Positions 1-5,197 of a stretch of 5,561 nucleotides of DNA are shown here, piece by piece; positions within the stretch are counted from its first letter, which is position 1, and every line of letters begins with the position of its first letter. Both the position numbers and the translations under genes were made by a program. The DNA is taken from the NCBI GenBank assembly GCA_003978805.1, contig QNYI01000076.1, positions 1 through 5,561 on the forward strand. Reading direction: 5' to 3'. The notes below the pieces were generated by a model, which did no database searches, had not been told where the DNA came from, and worked only from the letters and a program-made list of their open reading frames with translations. This DNA is from Desulfurobacterium sp. (GTDB taxonomy: Bacteria > Aquificota > Aquificia > Desulfurobacteriales > Desulfurobacteriaceae).

Positions 1-174
1 GAGGACGTGGAACTGCTGGTATACTGTGGTAGTGGAAAGATAAGGGTGAAGGCGTCAGGGGGAATAAAGACCCTACAGGATGCGAAGAAGTTCATTGAAC
101 TGGGAGCAGACAGAATTGGAACAAGCTCAGCTAAAAAAATCGCAGAAGAAGTGTTGCATAGTGGGGAAGTTTGA
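1..174 (+). CDS. deoC: Deoxyribose-phosphate aldolase DeoC, C-terminal end (5' truncated)
   Basis: Frame 1 is open from the window edge to a TGA at 172-174, giving the last 57 residues of a protein. They match the C-terminal part of DeoC, the class I aldolase that cleaves 2-deoxyribose 5-phosphate to glyceraldehyde 3-phosphate and acetaldehyde in deoxynucleoside breakdown. Visible family signatures are VKASGGIKT (residues 16-24 of the fragment), whose lysine is the Schiff-base residue in known DeoC proteins, then a G-A-D-R-I-G-T-S-S phosphate-binding segment (residues 38-46). The tail after it, AKKIAEEVLHSGEV, is short and ordinary. The gene is cut only by the window; nothing suggests decay. 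Its 3' end overlaps the start of ribF in another frame by about 59 bases. Other TIM-barrel aldolases share part of the pattern, but KASGGI plus GTSS is characteristic of DeoC. Confidence 0.9.
   Translation, partial: EDVELLVYCGSGKIRVKASGGIKTLQDAKKFIELGADRIGTSSAKKIAEEVLHSGEV
102..106 (+). promoter_or_regulatory. Ribosome binding site supporting the TTG start of ribF
   Basis: GGGAG at 102-106 lies 9 bases before TTG 116, inside the deoC coding region. The competing ATG at 80 has only a G-run (58-62) about 17 bases upstream, too far for good pairing, and TTG 95 has no clear site. This is the main reason for choosing 116, but the choice remains uncertain. Confidence 0.45.
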
Positions 175-1000
175 AACCTTCCACAGGGGACACAGAAAGC
201 TGATTGAAAGGGCTAAGGAACTCTGCAGTGAGGTTACCATAATTTCAGTTAAAAAGGGTAGATTTACCGTTTTCTCTGAAGAGGAAAGGGAAGAAATTGC
301 AAGGGACTTAGGTGTGGAACTCCTAAACCTTCCCTTTGAAGCCGTAAAAGAACTTTCTCCCTACAAGTTTTTCCGGTTCCTGAAAAGTAACGGTTGCCAG
401 AGGTTAGTTGTCGGAGAGGATTGGCGCTTCGGTAAGGACAGGAAGGGAGACGTTAAAACTGCAAAGGAATTAGGGGAAAAACTTGGAATAGAAGTTATAA
501 CCGTTCAAGCAGAAAAGGAAGAGGGGGAAAAGATAGCTACCAGCAGGATAAAGGAGCTCCTTGTAAAGGGGAAGGTGGAGAAGGCTAACAAACTCCTCGG
601 CTTTAATTACTTCTGTACGGGAACAGTTACAAGGGGCAGACAGCTCGGGAGGCGCTTAGGTTTCCCTACCCTAAACGTCCTTACGCCTAAGGAAATCCTC
701 CTTCCCAACGGAGTCTACGAAGTAAAACTCACCGTTGACGGTAAGAGTTTTAAAGGGATTGCAAACTTAGGGGTAAATCCCACAATTTCAGGTGACGCAG
801 TAAAAAGGCTTGAGGTTCACGTGCCGGATAGGGAACTGCCGGAGCTCTACGGCCGTAAGGTTAAAGTTGAGTTCTTGAAGTTCTTGAGACCCGAAAAGAG
901 GTTTAACTCCGTTGAAGAGCTGAAAAAACAGATTAAATTTGATGTAGAAAATCTAAAACGCTATTGGAGGGACGACTTTGGAAGAGCAACAGAAGTTTAA
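116..1000 (+). CDS. ribF: Bifunctional riboflavin kinase / FAD synthetase RibF
   Basis: Converts riboflavin to FMN and FMN to FAD in the cytoplasm, using two ATP. Numbering is from TTG 116 (294 aa; E. coli RibF is 313). The N-terminal nucleotidyltransferase domain (about 1-150) has the HxGH motif as HRGH (23-26), an FAD-synthetase loop VGEDWRFGKDRKGD (99-112) and TSRIKELL (142-149). The C-terminal flavokinase domain (about 155-290) has GRRLGFPTLN (178-187, the PTxN nucleotide/Mg site), GVYEV (199-203), ANLGVNPT (216-223) and LEVH with the likely catalytic Glu 233. The usual GNFDGVH is here GKFETFH, a variant that keeps the histidines. Start is uncertain: ATG 80 (306 aa) and TTG 95 are alternatives. 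GTG 161 would remove the first beta strand (CCIV) and is unlikely. The 5' end overlaps deoC by 59-95 bases and the 3' end overlaps era by 23 bases, implying co-transcription. Confidence 0.93.
   Translation: MEQAQLKKSQKKCCIVGKFETFHRGHRKLIERAKELCSEVTIISVKKGRFTVFSEEEREEIARDLGVELLNLPFEAVKELSPYKFFRFLKSNGCQRLVVGEDWRFGKDRKGDVKTAKELGEKLGIEVITVQAEKEEGEKIATSRIKELLVKGKVEKANKLLGFNYFCTGTVTRGRQLGRRLGFPTLNVLTPKEILLPNGVYEVKLTVDGKSFKGIANLGVNPTISGDAVKRLEVHVPDRELPELYGRKVKVEFLKFLRPEKRFNSVEELKKQIKFDVENLKRYWRDDFGRATEV
966..970 (+). promoter_or_regulatory. Strong ribosome binding site for era (decides a TTG start)
   Basis: GGAGG at 966-970 sits 7 bases before TTG 978, inside the 3' end of ribF. It supports the unusual TTG start. 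There is no in-frame ATG or GTG before the Era G1 motif that could replace it. Confidence 0.75.
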
Positions 1001-1895
1001 GTCGGGCTACGTTGCAATCCTTGGTAGGCCGAACGTAGGAAAGTCAACTCTGCTAAACAACTTCCTCGGGACTAAGGTAGCCATCGTCACAGACAAGCCA
1101 CAGACGACGAGGCACCGGATTGTAGGCGTTAAACACATGAAGGAAGGGCAGATCGTCTTCTTAGACACCCCCGGAATCCACAAGGAGAAGTTTGAGCTAA
1201 ACCGTTACATGAACGAGATAGCCTTCGGGGTAGTACCCGATGCCGACGTAATACTCTTCTTGATTGACGCAAGGGCCGGGCTTACAGAGGCCGACAGGAA
1301 GATACTGGAAAAGATCGGAGAGGAGAAGAGAAAGGACTCCGTCGTTATGGTAGTCATAAACAAGATTGACGGCGTACCCAAGGAGGAGCTCCTACCCCTC
1401 ATAGATGAGATCCACAAGAGCTTCCCATTTGTAAACGAGATAGTTCCCATATCTGCTACGAGGGGAACGAACCTTGACAGGCTCCTTGACCTAATCGTCA
1501 ACTACCTTCCCGAAGGCCCAAAGTACTACGAAGACCACATGGTTACCGATATGCCCCTTGAACAGTTCGTTGCAGAGATAATCAGGGAGAAAATTATGCT
1601 CCTAACCCGGGACGAAGTTCCTCACGCAACGACCGTTCAGGTAATAAGCATAAAACCGGGAGACAGGAACCCCAACATGCTTGTAATTGATGCCGACATC
1701 ATCGTTGAGAGGGACTCTCAAAAGGCGATAATCATCGGTAAAGGTGGACAGAAACTCAAGAAGATAGGCATCCTTGCAAGGGAAGAGCTTGAACAGCTAC
1801 TCGGTAAGAAGATATACCTGAGGCTCTGGGTAAAGGTGAAGGAAGACTGGAGGAACAGGGCTGAACAACTCAGAGGACTGGGTTACACGCTGTAG
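978..1895 (+). CDS. era: GTPase Era, ribosome assembly factor
   Basis: Essential GTPase that binds the 3' end of 16S rRNA and assists 30S maturation. The 305 aa length matches the family (E. coli 301). All G motifs are present: G1 GRPNVGKS (16-23), G2 region PQTTRHR (41-47), G3 DTPG (63-66), G4 NKID (128-131) and G5 SAT (159-161). The C-terminal KH RNA-binding domain (about 195-300) has the GKGG loop at 254-257, followed by the conserved stretch ending KVKEDWRN. These features separate Era from the related EngA/Der (two G domains) and from TrmE. Start is TTG 978, with a GGAGG site 7 bases upstream. It overlaps ribF by 23 bases. Its TAG shares one base with a GTG, but the next gene more likely starts at ATG 1907. 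Pairing with a 16S rRNA pseudouridine synthase three genes on fits a small-subunit maturation theme. Confidence 0.97.
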   Translation: MEEQQKFKSGYVAILGRPNVGKSTLLNNFLGTKVAIVTDKPQTTRHRIVGVKHMKEGQIVFLDTPGIHKEKFELNRYMNEIAFGVVPDADVILFLIDARAGLTEADRKILEKIGEEKRKDSVVMVVINKIDGVPKEELLPLIDEIHKSFPFVNEIVPISATRGTNLDRLLDLIVNYLPEGPKYYEDHMVTDMPLEQFVAEIIREKIMLLTRDEVPHATTVQVISIKPGDRNPNMLVIDADIIVERDSQKAIIIGKGGQKLKKIGILAREELEQLLGKKIYLRLWVKVKEDWRNRAEQLRGLGYTL

Positions 1896-1896
1896 T

Positions 1897-1901
1897 GGAG
1901 G
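1897..1901 (+). promoter_or_regulatory. Ribosome binding site for the first membrane protein
   Basis: GGAGG at 1897-1901 lies 5 bases before ATG 1907. It overlaps the alternative GTG start at 1895, which itself has no well-placed site, so ATG 1907 is preferred. Confidence 0.65.
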
Positions 1902-1906
1902 AAAAG

Positions 1907-2317
1907 ATGGAAGACTCCTTTAAAAAGGCCTTCTTGGTCTACGCTTACTCTTTCATTCTCGTTTTTATGTTTAACAGCTTAGTCATGGTCGTCATGATGA
2001 AGGCAGGGCTTCCTCCTGCAGCCGAGAAACTCTTTAGCTACGTATCAACTCCCGTGGTACTCTACTTCGCCTACAAGCTCGCTGTAACAAAGTTCCTCGG
2101 TAGACCTGTAGACGAGAAAAGGGTTCCCAAGGCGTGGCTCTACCAGTTTGTACCCTTCTTCATCGTCTCCGTTCTCGCTTTCCACGCCCTCACTTTTCTG
2201 GTTCCGAGGCCTTCTGTGGCAGTTTTTATATTCCTCAACGTAGAGCTGTTAGTCATATACTTCACCTTTAAATACTCCATACAAAGAGTTCTCTTAAAAG
2301 AGGAAAAGAATGGATAA
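1907..2317 (+). CDS. Small four-helix membrane protein of unknown function (copy 1 of a tandem pair)
   Basis: I do not recognise a named family. The 136 aa product is strongly hydrophobic, with four likely membrane helices at about 9-31, 43-64, 78-99 and 103-121. A charged loop (about 65-77, GRPVDEKRVPKAW) lies between helices 2 and 3, and the tail is lysine-rich (KEEKNG). There is no cleavable signal peptide and no catalytic motif I can name. The even helix count and the basic loop and tail suggest that both termini face the cytoplasm. H93 and E113 fall inside predicted helices. The protein shares size, helix layout, an N-S pair in helix 1 (23-24) and a KAWxxQ motif (75-80) with the next gene, so the two look like diverged duplicates. 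Start ATG 1907 is chosen for its GGAGG site; GTG 1895 would add four residues. It overlaps the next gene by 8 bases. Being inside the era operon indicates co-expression, not a function. Confidence 0.82.
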   Translation: MEDSFKKAFLVYAYSFILVFMFNSLVMVVMMKAGLPPAAEKLFSYVSTPVVLYFAYKLAVTKFLGRPVDEKRVPKAWLYQFVPFFIVSVLAFHALTFLVPRPSVAVFIFLNVELLVIYFTFKYSIQRVLLKEEKNG

Positions 2318-2726
2318 CCTATCGTTCGTCAGGGGAGCCACCTTTTACCTTTTCATTTACCTGTTTCTCGGTTTAGTAAACTCTGGAATTATGCTCTTTG
2401 GAGTAAAGAGCCTACACCTAAGTCCCCTTATTATTTTGGTTTTCCTGATACCCTTTACAGCCTTAGTGCTCTTCTTCGGCTTTAAGGAGTCGGTCTCCCT
2501 CTTTTTCCCTGAAAGAGCTTCAAAGGCTGACATCGCAAAGGCTTGGGTAGTTCAACTCCTCCTTTTCTTAGTCTTAGCCGTAGGAATTGAGAAAACGTTG
2601 GCTCCTTTAGTAGAGAAGAAAAAGCTATTTCAGATAATCTCCGTCTTCATCAACTTCCTAACGTTCTTCGCCTCTTACTGGCTATCGGTTAGCTACTTTG
2701 TAACCGGTAAAGCGAGGGAAAAATGA
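2310..2726 (+). CDS. Small four-helix membrane protein of unknown function (copy 2 of a tandem pair)
   Basis: Unrecognised 138 aa integral membrane protein. Predicted helices lie at about 11-30, 38-58, 79-98 and 106-131, with a charged loop (about 59-78, containing PERASKADIAKAW) and a basic tail (TGKAREK). It carries the same KAWxxQ motif (77-82) before helix 3 as the upstream gene, an N-S pair in helix 1 (24-25) and an Asn in helix 4 (N115, against N111 upstream), giving nearly gapless co-linearity. Overall identity looks low, so an old duplication is likely. E94 and K95 lie near the end of helix 3. ATG 2310 has GAGG at 2300-2303 with 6-base spacing; it overlaps the previous gene by 8 bases and the next one by 4 (ATGA). 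No enzyme, transporter or toxin signature is visible; a small membrane complex formed by both products is possible but inferred. Confidence 0.82.
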   Translation: MDNLSFVRGATFYLFIYLFLGLVNSGIMLFGVKSLHLSPLIILVFLIPFTALVLFFGFKESVSLFFPERASKADIAKAWVVQLLLFLVLAVGIEKTLAPLVEKKKLFQIISVFINFLTFFASYWLSVSYFVTGKAREK

Positions 2727-3439
2727 GGCTTGACAGACTCCTTGCAGAGGCCGGCTTTGGAACACGCTCTCAGGTGAAAAAGCTCATAATAAAGGGGCAC
2801 GTTACGGTAAACGGTGAAGTCGTTACCGTTCCTAAGTTTCAGGTTAACCCTGAGAAGGACGAAGTTTTAGTAGACGGAGAGGCCGTTGAGTACGAGAAGG
2901 ACTACTACTTAATCCTCAACAAACCAAGAGGTTACGTTACGTCTACAAAAGATAGAGAAATGACGGTTATGGAGCTCCTTACCGGCATTCCCCGCCCCGA
3001 GAAACTCTTCCCGGTGGGAAGGCTTGACAAGGACGCTGAGGGTCTCCTCCTTATAACCAACGACGGAGAGCTCGCCCACAGGTTGACTCACCCAAAGTGG
3101 AAAGTTCCCAAGACCTACTACGCCGTAGTTGAGGGGGAGTTAAAGGAGAAAGAGCTTGAACCGCTAAGGAGAGGAATGGAGTTTAAGGACTTTAAGTCCA
3201 AACCTGCCAAAGTGAGAATCCTCAGCTCCGGCAAAGAGTCCTCTGAAGTAGAGATTGAGATAACGGAAGGGAAGCACCATCAGGTAAAGAGGATGTTCAG
3301 CCGAATAGGACACCCGGTAAAGTATTTAAAGAGGGTAAAGTTTGGAAACTTAGAGCTTGGGGAGCTCCCGGTCGGAGAGTTCAGAAGCCTGACTCCGAAA
3401 GAGCTTGAGGAGTTAAAAAAACTCGTCGGCCTAAGGTAA
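2723..3439 (+). CDS. rsuA: RsuA-like 16S rRNA pseudouridine synthase (RsuA/RluB/E/F family)
   Basis: Cytoplasmic enzyme that isomerises uridine to pseudouridine in rRNA. The 238 aa protein starts with an S4 RNA-binding domain (about 1-48, MRLDRLLAEAG...GHVTVNGE). The catalytic domain follows, with LNKPRGYVTST (65-75), the GRLD motif with catalytic Asp 102 and GLLLITNDG (107-115), and the family end motif EGKHHQVKRMF (182-192). HQVKRMF and LNKPxGYVxST resemble E. coli RsuA (16S position 516, catalytic residue also Asp 102) more than RluB, which has a REVRR-type motif. The target is therefore probably 16S rRNA, but it cannot be proven from sequence; RluB/E/F-type activity on 23S rRNA is the alternative. 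The start ATG overlaps the upstream stop as ATGA, indicating translational coupling. It is the last gene of the run; its TAA is one base from the convergent neighbour's stop. Confidence 0.92.
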   Translation: MRLDRLLAEAGFGTRSQVKKLIIKGHVTVNGEVVTVPKFQVNPEKDEVLVDGEAVEYEKDYYLILNKPRGYVTSTKDREMTVMELLTGIPRPEKLFPVGRLDKDAEGLLLITNDGELAHRLTHPKWKVPKTYYAVVEGELKEKELEPLRRGMEFKDFKSKPAKVRILSSGKESSEVEIEITEGKHHQVKRMFSRIGHPVKYLKRVKFGNLELGELPVGEFRSLTPKELEELKKLVGLR

Positions 3440-3440
3440 C

Positions 3441-3701
3441 CTACTCCCTGTGCCAGTTGTCTCCAACTTCCTGTAGGATTTCAAACTCTTTAACGAACCC
3501 TCCCTCTTTCAGGTAGTTAACGGCCTTTAAGGCATCCTCGTAAAAGTCCGGGGCTACCCAGAGCTCTATCAGTCCCTTTTTCCTGTCCCTCGTCCTAACC
3601 GTTGCAACCTCGTGATACCACTCAAAAATGGCATTAATAAAAGCAATGTCCTTTACGTCTACCTTACAGAGAAGGTTTCTCCCTTTCATAAGTGGCCTCA
3701 C
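3441..3701 (-). CDS. Small DUF4911-like protein
   Basis: An 86 aa acidic/basic soluble protein. Its central part, about residues 25-65 (FEWYHEVATVRTRD, KKGLIELWVAPD, then a helix DALKAVNYLKEGG), resembles the DUF4911 family from memory: an early segment around an aromatic/acidic turn, a VRT-D strand, a G-x-IEL strand ending in APD, and a C-terminal helix. The fold reads as a small alpha/beta domain; the function is unknown. No membrane segment or signal is present. GTG 3701 is preferred because GGGAGG (3712-3707 on the minus strand) lies 5 bases upstream. The in-frame ATG at 3689-3687 would be 17 bases from it. It is convergent with the pseudouridine synthase and divergent from glcD, so it is probably transcribed alone. 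Coding is supported by family resemblance and the good ribosome binding site. Confidence 0.78.
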   Translation of the reverse strand: MRPLMKGRNLLCKVDVKDIAFINAIFEWYHEVATVRTRDRKKGLIELWVAPDFYEDALKAVNYLKEGGFVKEFEILQEVGDNWHRE

Positions 3702-3706
3702 GTTGA

Positions 3707-3712
3707 CCTCCC
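3707..3712 (-). promoter_or_regulatory. Ribosome binding site for the DUF4911-like gene
   Basis: Read on the minus strand this is GGGAGG, followed by five bases and then GTG 3701. It decides between GTG 3701 and ATG 3689 in favour of GTG. Confidence 0.65.
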
Positions 3713-3735
3713 AGATACAAGACTACTGCTAATGA

Positions 3736-3755
3736 GTTATACTACAACTTATAAC
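3736..3755. promoter_or_regulatory. Inverted repeat and probable divergent promoter core between the DUF4911-like gene and glcD
   Basis: The 76-base divergent gap holds GTTATA (3736-3741) and TATAAC (3750-3755), perfect 6-base inverted arms around 8 bases. Each arm reads TATAAC in the outward direction, five of six matches to a sigma-70 -10 box, pointing right toward glcD (3750-3755) and left toward the DUF4911-like gene (3741-3736). TATACT (3738-3743) is another rightward -10 candidate. I see no good -35 box at 16-18 bases for any of them; TTGACC at 3703-3708 is too far from TATACT. The arms could equally be a regulator site. A promoter must lie somewhere here because both genes diverge, but its exact position is inference. 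Confidence 0.35.
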
Positions 3756-3763
3756 AGAAGGTT

Positions 3764-3770
3764 AGGAGGT
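3764..3770 (+). promoter_or_regulatory. Near-perfect ribosome binding site for glcD (decides a TTG start)
   Basis: AGGAGGT at 3764-3770, 7 bases before TTG 3778, is the strongest Shine-Dalgarno match in the window and fixes the non-ATG start of the oxidase gene. Confidence 0.8.
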
Positions 3771-3777
3771 AAGTTAA

Positions 3778-5151
3778 TTGAAACAGGAGACTCTCGTTAA
3801 GGAGCTCTCAAGGCTTGTCGGAAAGGAAAAAGTAAAAGGTTCAATAGACTGGAGACTCTCCTACGCTTACGACGGAACACCTACGGGCTATAAAGGAATC
3901 CCCGATGCCGTGGTTTTCCCAGAGAACACAGAGGACGTTGCGAAAATCCTGAGTTTTGCCAATGAGAACAGGATTCCGGTATACCCAAGAGGGGCAGGCT
4001 CGGGGCTCACGGGAGGTTCAGCTCCACTCCAAGGGGGAATTGTTGTCTCCACGGAGAAAATGGACAGGATAATTGAAATAGACGAAGATAACTTAGCAGT
4101 CTTAACCGAGCCGGGAGTTGTAACCTACGAGCTCCAGAAGGAAGTTGAAAAGAGGGGTCTCTTTTACCCTCCAGACCCTTCCAGTTACAAGTTTTCAACT
4201 ATCGGGGGCAACATAGCCGAAAACGCAGGGGGGCCAAGGTGTGTTAAGTATGGAGTCACGAAAGACTACGTAATGCAACTTGAAGTTGTCTTTGCCGACG
4301 GAACCGTGGCAAACCTTGGCTCAAAGGCGGTTAAGTCGGTTGCCGGCTATAACTTGAAGGATCTGATAGTAGGCTCAGAGGGAACGTTGGCCTTCATAAC
4401 CAAAGCTTACCTTAAACTGATACCTGCTCCCGAAGCTGTCAGGACAGCAATGGCCATCTTCCCGAAAGTTGAACAGGCTGCTCAAGCAGTTGCAGACATG
4501 TTTAAGGCAAAAGTAATACCTACCGCCTGTGAATTCCTTGATAAGAACTCTATAGTAGCCGTTGAAAACTACGCAAAGATCGGCCTCCCTACTTACGCAG
4601 AAGGCCTTTTAATCATAGAAGTTGATGGCTACGAGGCAATCGTTGACGAGCTGATACACAGGGCTATTGAAGTTTGCAGGAAGGCAGGTGCAGTAGAGGT
4701 TAAAGTAGCCTCTGACTCAAGAGATAGGGAAGCCATATGGAACGCAAGGCGGTCAGTCTCTCCGGCAATCGTTCAACTGAAGCCGAAGAAAATAAACGAG
4801 GATGTCGTCGTTCCGAGAAGCAGAATTCCGGAACTGGTTAAAAATGTCTACAAAATAGCCGATAAATATAACCTGATGGTTGTAAACTTCGGCCATGCAG
4901 GGGACGGGAACATCCACGTGAACTTTATGTACGAGCCCCACGAGGAAGAAAAGGTTAAAGAAGCCGTAAGGGAAGTCTTCCTCCTTACCTTAGAGCTTGA
5001 AGGTTCCGTCTCCGGCGAGCACGGGATCGGCTGGATGAAGAAGGAGTTCCTACCCTTAGAGGTCAAAGATGCCTTAGAAAAGATGAAGGCCGTTAAGAGG
5101 GCCCTTGACCCCAATAATATTCTAAACCCGGGGAAAATCTTTGACCTCTAA
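3778..5151 (+). CDS. glcD: FAD-linked 2-hydroxyacid oxidase/dehydrogenase, GlcD type
   Basis: Flavoprotein of the GlcD / D-lactate dehydrogenase family, which oxidises a 2-hydroxyacid such as glycolate or D-lactate to the 2-oxoacid. The 457 aa length is normal. The N-terminal PCMH-type FAD domain (about 40-215) shows PRGAGSGLTGGS (70-81), PPDPSS (131-136) and TIGGNIAENAGGPR (141-154). The C-terminal oxidase domain shows EDVVVP, HAGDGNIH (373-380), GEHGIG (413-418) and LDPNNILNPGKI (443-454), with histidines typical of the active site. No signal peptide or membrane helix is visible, so it is probably cytoplasmic or peripheral at the membrane. Start TTG 3778 is set by AGGAGGT. No GlcE or GlcF (iron-sulfur) partner gene adjoins it; the next gene is motA. 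Glycolate and D-lactate specificity cannot be told apart from motifs alone, and D-2-hydroxyglutarate dehydrogenase is a further option. The symbol denotes the family. Confidence 0.93.
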   Translation: MKQETLVKELSRLVGKEKVKGSIDWRLSYAYDGTPTGYKGIPDAVVFPENTEDVAKILSFANENRIPVYPRGAGSGLTGGSAPLQGGIVVSTEKMDRIIEIDEDNLAVLTEPGVVTYELQKEVEKRGLFYPPDPSSYKFSTIGGNIAENAGGPRCVKYGVTKDYVMQLEVVFADGTVANLGSKAVKSVAGYNLKDLIVGSEGTLAFITKAYLKLIPAPEAVRTAMAIFPKVEQAAQAVADMFKAKVIPTACEFLDKNSIVAVENYAKIGLPTYAEGLLIIEVDGYEAIVDELIHRAIEVCRKAGAVEVKVASDSRDREAIWNARRSVSPAIVQLKPKKINEDVVVPRSRIPELVKNVYKIADKYNLMVVNFGHAGDGNIHVNFMYEPHEEEKVKEAVREVFLLTLELEGSVSGEHGIGWMKKEFLPLEVKDALEKMKAVKRALDPNNILNPGKIFDL

Positions 5152-5184
5152 AAATGTTAGAATGAAAAACGAGACACTCAGGGC

Positions 5185-5188
5185 GGAG
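5185..5188 (+). promoter_or_regulatory. Ribosome binding site for motA
   Basis: GGAG at 5185-5188 is 9 bases before ATG 5198, an acceptable Shine-Dalgarno. The 46 bases between glcD and motA contain no convincing terminator hairpin, no sigma-70 pair and no sigma-28 flagellar promoter, so read-through from glcD is possible. Confidence 0.5.
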
Positions 5189-5197
5189 AAGAAGTAG

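Noticed and set aside
1205..1501. 98-codon open frame on the minus strand within era
   Set aside because: It lies wholly inside a well-supported era gene, is serine/isoleucine-rich in the manner of an antisense shadow, and has no family resemblance.
3434..3442. Short palindrome AGGTAACCT at the convergent stop codons
   Set aside because: Four-base arms with a one-base centre are too short to form a terminator hairpin, and no T-run follows.
3612..3800. 62-codon plus-strand frame across the divergent gap
   Set aside because: It is antisense to the DUF4911-like gene, overlaps the glcD start and covers the region where both promoters must lie; no ribosome binding site supports it.
4848..5114. 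88-codon minus-strand frame inside glcD
   Set aside because: It is antisense to the conserved HAGDGNIH and GEHGIG region of glcD and is a shadow frame.
5141..5163. TTGACC (5141-5146) and TAGAAT (5158-5163) as a motA promoter
   Set aside because: The spacing is 11 bases, too short for sigma-70, and the first box is the glcD C-terminal coding sequence.
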